From Alkalicoccus luteus (GTDB taxonomy: Bacteria; Bacillota; Bacilli; Bacillales; Salisediminibacteriaceae), in the NCBI GenBank assembly GCA_052061695.1, contig JBPZEY010000003.1: 64,000 bases of DNA, one strand, 5' to 3'. Every line of letters starts with the position of its first letter. Position 1 is the stretch's first letter. The notes beneath the pieces were generated by a model. The model was not told the origin of the DNA, ran no database searches, and saw only the letters and a program-made list of their open reading frames with translations. A program made the translations under genes and the position numbers. Below are positions 60,018-64,000 of the stretch, in pieces.

Positions 60018-60048
60018 AATTATGACCTAGTACTAAGAAAAATGCAAG
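60018..60048 (-). promoter_or_regulatory. Promoter of fabH-fabF overlapping a FapR operator
   Basis: TTGCAT and CATAAT at 17-bp spacing. The operator TTATGACCTAGTACTAA (60020-60036) spans the spacer and the -10 and fits the FapR palindrome. Confidence 0.85.
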
Positions 60049-60073
60049 CTGATTTCAAACCAGGCGGACGTCC

Positions 60074-60108
60074 AAAAAAAAAAGAATCAGCCGTCACAGG
60101 GCTGATTC
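60074..60108 (-). terminator. Terminator of the 111-residue gene
   Basis: GAATCAGCC / GGCTGATTC stem, 7-nt loop, followed by ten T residues on the minus strand. Confidence 0.85.
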
Positions 60109-60126
60109 AAAAAAAAGATTCGTTAG

Positions 60127-60462
60127 TTAATTGTTGTTTTCTTCCTCAGCGACTGACTCCATTAGCACGGTAAACATGTCATCCACCCGTGTGACGAGAG
60201 CTTGTTCACGTTCATCGCCGGGAGTCTGTGCCTTGAGCTGTTCGTAGGTTTCCAAAAAGGCTTGAACCTGGCGATCCCCAATTTGAGCAATGGCCGTGTA
60301 GGCAAGCAGCTTCACGTTCGGTTTCAATTCATTGTGCAGCATCGGGACGAGCGGCTCCAGCAGCTGTCTCGCTCTTGCATAATTCTTCTCATGGACCGCC
60401 TCATAGCCATCGGTGACACGGCGGGCCAGTTTTTCCATCGCTTGTCTGTTCTCTGCCAACAT
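60127..60462 (-). CDS. Hypothetical helical protein, 111 residues
   Basis: All-helical, probably a short TPR-like repeat pair: VTDGYEAVHEKNYARARQLLEPLVPML and NVKLLAYTAIAQIGDRQVQAFLETYEQL. C-terminus is acidic (AEEENNN). GAAAGGATGAG precedes the ATG. In B. subtilis the corresponding place near fabHA holds comZ/yjzB; this protein is not clearly either. Function unknown. Confidence 0.7.
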   Translation of the reverse strand: MLAENRQAMEKLARRVTDGYEAVHEKNYARARQLLEPLVPMLHNELKPNVKLLAYTAIAQIGDRQVQAFLETYEQLKAQTPGDEREQALVTRVDDMFTVLMESVAEEENNN

Positions 60463-60528
60463 AGCTCATCCTTTCACGCAATTCATGTAAAGCCGGTGCT
60501 GCTCTTTCCTCAAGGCCTTCAGCCTTGA

Positions 60529-61083
60529 TTATAAAGACAGGTACGGCGTGTTAAAATGATCCCACTTTTCCCGTTGGCCGTTAATCCAGCGGCGCAGCAT
60601 ATACATTTGACCAATGTGGTAGCTTTCATGGTGCAGCAGGTGCCAGAGCACCCACTCAGGTGAGTACGCCTCATCTGTTTTTCCTCCGGCAGGCTGCTTG
60701 TCTGCACGCCTGAACTCCTGGTCAGACAGCGCATAATAATACTCACGCGTTTGAATACGAGCTTCACCAAGTCTTGCAAGCAGAAAGCTCTTCTCAATAT
60801 GATCCGGGCAGTGAATAGTCTGTTCTTCTTTAAAAAGGAACCGTTCGCGGTCTTCGTCTGTTACGCCTGTTCCACGCAGCACGGCCTGATTCCACCACCA
60901 CTCGATTTGTGCAAGGTGAAGGGCATAGCCTGCGATACTTGGAAAGTCAGATACATGATGGTGCATATCTTCTTCATTCAGCTCTGCGATTAACTCTAAC
61001 AGTTTTTCACGCGTTTGGATGACGCCTCCAAGCAGATGCATCGATTCTCTGGCTGAAACAGGGGCAAGCGTGTATTCCTTCAT
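60529..61083 (-). CDS. DinB-like four-helix-bundle metalloprotein
   Basis: 184 residues. Metal-binding histidines of the DinB/YfiT type appear as YALHLAQIEWWW (first His) and LWHLLHHESYHIGQM (two further His). Other conserved aromatic segments fit the family. Some DinB-like proteins are thiol-dependent S-transferases; the substrate is unknown here. The ribosome site GAGGAGGAA is formed by the last codons of med, whose stop is four bases upstream, so translation is coupled. Confidence 0.87.
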   Translation of the reverse strand: MKEYTLAPVSARESMHLLGGVIQTREKLLELIAELNEEDMHHHVSDFPSIAGYALHLAQIEWWWNQAVLRGTGVTDEDRERFLFKEEQTIHCPDHIEKSFLLARLGEARIQTREYYYALSDQEFRRADKQPAGGKTDEAYSPEWVLWHLLHHESYHIGQMYMLRRWINGQREKWDHFNTPYLSL

Positions 61084-61086
61084 AGA

Positions 61087-62046
61087 CTATTCCTCCTCTT
61101 GTTCGCTCTCATGCGGGAGCTTTCCATCCTCTGCATAACTTTGAACCATTTCGTTGATCCACTCTTTCGTTTCCTCTTCTACTGCCGGTCCAAACGGGGC
61201 GAAGGAAATAGCTCCATCGGCGAAATCAAACGAATGCCGTCCCGGCTCCAAAGTGCCGTTTAAAAACCGGTCTGCTGCTGTCAGGTAAAGCTCTTCCACG
61301 TGCTGCAGCGTACTTGTTAACACCGTCTCCTGACTTACAGATGACTGGTCGGTGACATAGCCAATGACATGCACCCCTCGGTCAGCGGCGCGTTCAATTG
61401 CTGCTTCGGAAAAGCCGTCACCCGCTGTATAAAACACATCTGCATGCTCATCAGCCAGCTCATCTAAATAGTGCACCGCAGCATGATCATCGATCCAGCT
61501 CTCTGTCATACGTGCAGACACTTGAATATCCGGATCATGCCAGCGGGCACCTTCCGCGAAGGCTTGGACCTCCGGCTGATAGGGAAACGCACCGATAACA
61601 GCAATATGTCCGCTTACAGACTGTTCAGCGGCCAGCATTCCGGCGAAGTATCCCATAGCATACCCTTCGAAGTGCATACTTGAAACATTTTCTGCAGAGG
61701 CGCTTTCGTTAAAGCTGATGAAATGAATATCCTCATAGTCGTTATTTAGCTGCAAAAACATGTCCGAGTAAATGGAGCCATGTCCAAATAACAGATTTAC
61801 TCCTTCATCCGCCAGCTGTTCGACCGCCTCCGCGGTTTCTTCAAAATTCGTAATGCCTTCCATCACATGAACCTCAGCATCATAGTCGCTTTGAAGCTGC
61901 AGAACACCTTCATATCCCTGCCGGTTCCACTCCTGCTCCTCAATCGGGTGGGTCAGGAGCAGGCCGACTTCCATTCTGTCCCGCTCTTCCGCCGATGCAC
62001 AGGCGGTCGTGATGAGAAGCAGCGTGACAAAGACTAATTGTTTCAC
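61087..62046 (-). CDS. med: Med-like BMP-family lipoprotein (PnrA/Med type)
   Basis: 319 residues from a GTG nine bases past GGGGGAG; ATGs at 62055 and 62064 are too close to that site. Lipoprotein signal with lipobox TTAC (Cys16). BMP/Med periplasmic-binding fold: GLLLTHPIEEQEWNRQGYEG, LLFGHGSIYSDM, YFAGMLAAEQS and VIGYVTDQ. In B. subtilis Med acts positively on comK; this copy lies in the same neighbourhood (near fabHA). Whether it binds a nucleoside or acts as a regulator cannot be told. Confidence 0.85.
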   Translation of the reverse strand: MKQLVFVTLLLITTACASAEERDRMEVGLLLTHPIEEQEWNRQGYEGVLQLQSDYDAEVHVMEGITNFEETAEAVEQLADEGVNLLFGHGSIYSDMFLQLNNDYEDIHFISFNESASAENVSSMHFEGYAMGYFAGMLAAEQSVSGHIAVIGAFPYQPEVQAFAEGARWHDPDIQVSARMTESWIDDHAAVHYLDELADEHADVFYTAGDGFSEAAIERAADRGVHVIGYVTDQSSVSQETVLTSTLQHVEELYLTAADRFLNGTLEPGRHSFDFADGAISFAPFGPAVEEETKEWINEMVQSYAEDGKLPHESEQEEE

Positions 62047-62091
62047 ACGTGCCATCTCCCCCATACGTATTCAGCGGCAGCCGTGGGCTGC

Positions 62092-62283
62092 CTATCGGTT
62101 CTGCTCATCGGCAGAGGCGGAGCCTTTCAGTTGAAAATAGCTCCATTCCAGCAAAAATCCGCCTGCAAGTGCAGTCATCACTGCTACTTCAACTGGAACT
62201 TCTGTTAAAATATCCAATATTAAATATATCACAAGTGCCGAAATGGAGAAGACGGCCACCCCAATGATCAGCTTTCGCTTCAT
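62092..62283 (-). CDS. Small two-helix membrane protein, 63 residues
   Basis: Starts MKRKLIIGVAVFSISALVIY, with two membrane helices (~5-25 and ~30-50: VEVAVMTALAGGFLLEW) and a short polar C-terminus. The ATG overlaps the HesB-like gene stop in ATGA, with GGAGAAACCG upstream, which argues for the short form over the 79-residue frame. No family is recognised. Confidence 0.68.
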   Translation of the reverse strand: MKRKLIIGVAVFSISALVIYLILDILTEVPVEVAVMTALAGGFLLEWSYFQLKGSASADEQNR

Positions 62284-62576
62284 ACGGTTTCTCCATGGCG
62301 AAATGTGATTTCCTGACTGGAACGGCTCCATTCGATATAAAACGGAAGTCCGTCAAAATACCAGTTGTCCTGCTCTTCTACGTAAAAGCGGACTCCTGCT
62401 GACTCAATGAATGTGGCAGGCTCCACTGGGTCTTCTTTCGCAACCCCTAAAGAGAAGCCTGTCTGAATATTTCCGCAGCCCCCATACCTGACAAAAAAGC
62501 GCACGCTCTCACCTGACTCGGCCTGCAGATCCTCCTTCATGTAAGCAGCTGCTTCGTTCGAGATGTACATGTTCAT
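62280..62576 (-). CDS. HesB/IscA-like small protein (YneR type)
   Basis: 98 residues. HesB-like core: MYISNEAAAYMKEDL, FFVRYGGCGNIQTGFSLGVA, GVRFYVEEQDNWYFDG and YIEWSRSSQEITF. Only one Cys (in GGCGN) is kept, instead of the three of IscA, as in YneR/YqkB-type proteins. A role in iron-sulfur cluster metabolism is uncertain. It follows moaD by 15 bp. Confidence 0.82.
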   Translation of the reverse strand: MNMYISNEAAAYMKEDLQAESGESVRFFVRYGGCGNIQTGFSLGVAKEDPVEPATFIESAGVRFYVEEQDNWYFDGLPFYIEWSRSSQEITFRHGETV

Positions 62577-62591
62577 CTCTTGATTCCTCCT

Positions 62592-62828
62592 TTATCCACC
62601 TGAAACCGGTGGAATAAATGCTATGGTATCCCCATCGCGAATCAGTTCCTGATCCGGAACAAATTCTTCATTCACGGCCGCCATCGCCCGCTCGGTGCCG
62701 GGAATAGCTGGATAGGTTTCCTTAACAAACTGCCGGACCTCTGCTACCGAGACTTGCTCTCTGTCCATTGTCAATTTATCTGTTCCTGCGGCTTCTTTCA
62801 TACCGGCAAACAGCAGTATAGTAATCAT
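62592..62828 (-). CDS. moaD: Molybdopterin synthase sulfur-carrier subunit MoaD
   Basis: 78 residues, ubiquitin-like fold, ending in the required GG (PPVSGG). VSVAEVRQFV, VNEEFV and DGDTIAFIPP are typical. The C-terminal glycine is thiocarboxylated and delivers sulfur to precursor Z on MoaE. It overlaps the moaE stop by 4 bp. Confidence 0.95.
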   Translation of the reverse strand: MITILLFAGMKEAAGTDKLTMDREQVSVAEVRQFVKETYPAIPGTERAMAAVNEEFVPDQELIRDGDTIAFIPPVSGG

Positions 62829-63292
62829 GTCTCTCCCTCCTTCGGTGCACCCTCATCGTAAGCGGTCGTTTCCAGCTGATCGCCGATCCAGGATGACCCA
62901 TCATCCCAGTGTTCTTTTTTCCAAATTGGCACTATTTCCTTGATTCGTTCAATCGCATAGCGGCTTCCTTTAAACGAAGCATCCCGGTGCGGCGAGGAAA
63001 CGGCAATGACAACAGCAGCGTCGCTTATGGCTAGCGCTCCAATCCGATGCTCTATCGCAATGATCGTACCCGGCCATTTTTCTTCAATTTCAGCTCCGAT
63101 TTGCGCGAGCTTTTTCTCTGCCATCGGAACGTAGGCTTCGTAGGTTAATGACAGAGTCCGTTTTCCTTTCGTCATCTCCCGCACCGTGCCTATAAAGACG
63201 GTAACCGCTCCGGCATTTTTATCGGTCACGCGCTGGATAATCGCAGTACTGTCAAGCGGCTCTTCTGTTACACGATAGCGCTTTTGCTCCAT
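62825..63292 (-). CDS. moaE: Molybdopterin synthase catalytic subunit MoaE
   Basis: 155 residues. Motifs GAVTVFIGTVRE, LTYEAYVPMAEKKL, IAIEHRIGALAISDAAVVIAVSSPHRDASF and VPIWKKEHW (key Lys residues of the family). It forms the (MoaD-MoaE)2 complex that makes molybdopterin. It overlaps mobB by 25 bp and moaD by 4 bp. Confidence 0.96.
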   Translation of the reverse strand: MEQKRYRVTEEPLDSTAIIQRVTDKNAGAVTVFIGTVREMTKGKRTLSLTYEAYVPMAEKKLAQIGAEIEEKWPGTIIAIEHRIGALAISDAAVVIAVSSPHRDASFKGSRYAIERIKEIVPIWKKEHWDDGSSWIGDQLETTAYDEGAPKEGET

Positions 63293-63738
63293 ACGATCTC
63301 TCCTATCTGATCTATTTCACGAAGTGCCTCCTCAAGCGTCCGGCTTCCCTGTTTCCCGACGTGTAGGACCGCATTCTCGAGTGCAGGCAGTGCTTCCTCT
63401 GCATGCAGCACCAGTTTGGGATAAGGGCCTTGTTTAAACCCTTCTATTATTAGCAGCTCGGTTCCAATCACTTTGTGCACGTGCACAATTTGTTCGATGG
63501 ATAGAGCCTGCCGGATGTTCCAGATGGTTTCTTCCTGGGAAACGAGCATGTCGGCTTTTGCTCCGGCTTGTCGAAAAAGGCCAGTGTCCGACGTATCATC
63601 CGGGACCAGCCTGCCGCCGGTTCCGTGGTGTTTCACTGCCGCAACTGCTACCCCCTGCACGGAAAAGTGTTCCGTAAGCGCCTTCGTCAGCGTCGTTTTT
63701 CCACTATTGGAGAAACCGATCACCTGAACGACTCTCAT
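63268..63738 (-). CDS. mobB: Molybdopterin-guanine dinucleotide biosynthesis adaptor MobB
   Basis: 156 residues. Walker A GFSNSGKTTLT at the N-terminus, AVKHHGTGG, DTSDTGLFRQAGA and LLIIEGFKQGPYPKLVL. The GTP-binding MobB assists nucleotide attachment to the molybdenum cofactor, which points to a bis-MGD enzyme such as formate dehydrogenase or nitrate reductase elsewhere. Its start overlaps the moeA stop in ATGA. Confidence 0.95.
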   Translation of the reverse strand: MRVVQVIGFSNSGKTTLTKALTEHFSVQGVAVAAVKHHGTGGRLVPDDTSDTGLFRQAGAKADMLVSQEETIWNIRQALSIEQIVHVHKVIGTELLIIEGFKQGPYPKLVLHAEEALPALENAVLHVGKQGSRTLEEALREIDQIGEIVWSKSAIV

Positions 63739-64000
63739 CGCTCCTTCACCGGCTCCGAAAAGGTGTCACTGCCATCGCCGCGCAGCATCAGCACATCAAC
63801 AGCATCGCCTTTCTGATAGCCCCGCGTTCCTCCCGGCAGAACAATGAGAGCATTCGAGCGGGCAAGTGATGTGACAACCTGTGATTTATCAAGCCCGGCA
63901 GGTACTGCCACCATCCCGGACTCGTTAAATCGGACAATGCCGCGTACAAACCTCGTAAATGGATTTGGTTTCGGGAAGTCGCTGCCAAGCACAGCAGGTG
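63735..64000 (-). CDS. moeA: Molybdopterin molybdotransferase MoeA, 5' end outside window
   Basis: Only the C-terminal ~88 residues are inside. FVRGIVRFNESGMVAVPAG, SQVVTSLARSNALIVLPGGTRGYQKGDAVDVLML is the C-terminal domain IV of MoeA (key parts LARSNALIVLP and KGDAVDVL). MoeA inserts molybdate into adenylylated molybdopterin. It is the first visible gene of the moeA-mobB-moaE-moaD run. Confidence 0.9.
   Translation of the reverse strand, partial: PAVLGSDFPKPNPFTRFVRGIVRFNESGMVAVPAGLDKSQVVTSLARSNALIVLPGGTRGYQKGDAVDVLMLRGDGSDTFSEPVKER

Noticed and set aside
62280..62576. HesB-like gene as a second selenoprotein (HesB-like selenoproteins exist)
   Set aside because: The key position is an ordinary Cys codon in GGCGN and no in-frame UGA is present.
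1..64000. CRISPR arrays, insertion sequences, prophage, rRNA or tRNA genes
   Set aside because: No regular spacer-repeat pattern, transposase or integrase frame, or cloverleaf/rRNA signature was seen on either strand.

Overview
The window looks like the chromosome of a low-to-mid GC Gram-positive bacterium of the Bacillaceae, probably a salt- or alkali-adapted one. The evidence is the gene content and order of the Bacillus fabHA-fabF / med / trpS / yjbC-spx-mecA-coiA-pepF-spxH-yjbI-J-K-L-M-nadK-rluD-prpE-fabI neighbourhood, Bacillus-type AGGAGG ribosome sites, TTGACA-17-TATAAT promoters, T-box and preQ1 leaders, and acidic secreted proteins (oligopeptide-binding lipoprotein, PhnD, the DUF4015 hydrolase). 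No rRNA, tRNA, insertion sequence, prophage or CRISPR array was seen.

Layout. 1-10.2 kb: an S9 peptidase (cut by the window edge) with an MDR oxidoreductase; three small plus-strand genes; a membrane-anchored alpha/beta hydrolase coupled to an msrA gene whose catalytic cysteine codon is UGA; an orphan peptide-binding lipoprotein; a DUF3900 gene. 10.25-10.78 kb: a non-coding repeat island. 10.8-15.8 kb: UPF0316, trhO, the queC-queD-queE operon behind a preQ1-I riboswitch, a YfcE-like phosphoesterase and a degenerate histidine-phosphatase-like protein. 15.9-21.4 kb: a reactive-sulfur cluster (DsrE, rhodanese, TusA-rhodanese, rhodanese-persulfide dioxygenase, TusA; then cstR with DUF302; then a SulP transporter). 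Three promoters here each carry ATACCC...GGGTAT-type operators, consistent with control by the persulfide sensor CstR. 21.6-34.6 kb: an oxidoreductase, RarD, DUF4870, a c-di-GMP operon (HD-GYP plus GGDEF-EAL plus GNAT), a phosphonate/phosphate ABC importer, an FMN reductase and a 14-TM MFS exporter. 34.7-35.5 kb: a second repeat island, partly homologous to the first but with one segment inverted.

35.5-50.2 kb is the conserved stress/competence/lipid core: fabI behind a FapR box, prpE, rluD, nadK, the small alarmone synthetase, CYTH, a lytic transglycosylase, truncated haemoglobin, spxH, pepF, coiA, mecA, spx and yjbC. SpxH and MecA are Clp adaptors (for Spx, and for ComK and related substrates). 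50.4-55 kb: an HD protein, a CaCA exchanger behind a yybP-ykoY (Mn2+) riboswitch, a dicarboxylate/amino-acid symporter and trpS behind a Trp T-box. 55-64 kb: liaF-liaS-liaR, fabH-fabF behind a second FapR box, a DinB-like protein, the Med-like lipoprotein and a molybdenum-cofactor gene run (moeA, mobB, moaE, moaD) that leads into a HesB-like gene.

The most notable observation is the msrA gene. An otherwise intact reading frame has UGA exactly where the family has the catalytic cysteine of the CFWG motif, and a small hairpin lies about 20 nt downstream, in the range expected for a bacterial SECIS element. This points to a selenocysteine-containing methionine sulfoxide reductase.
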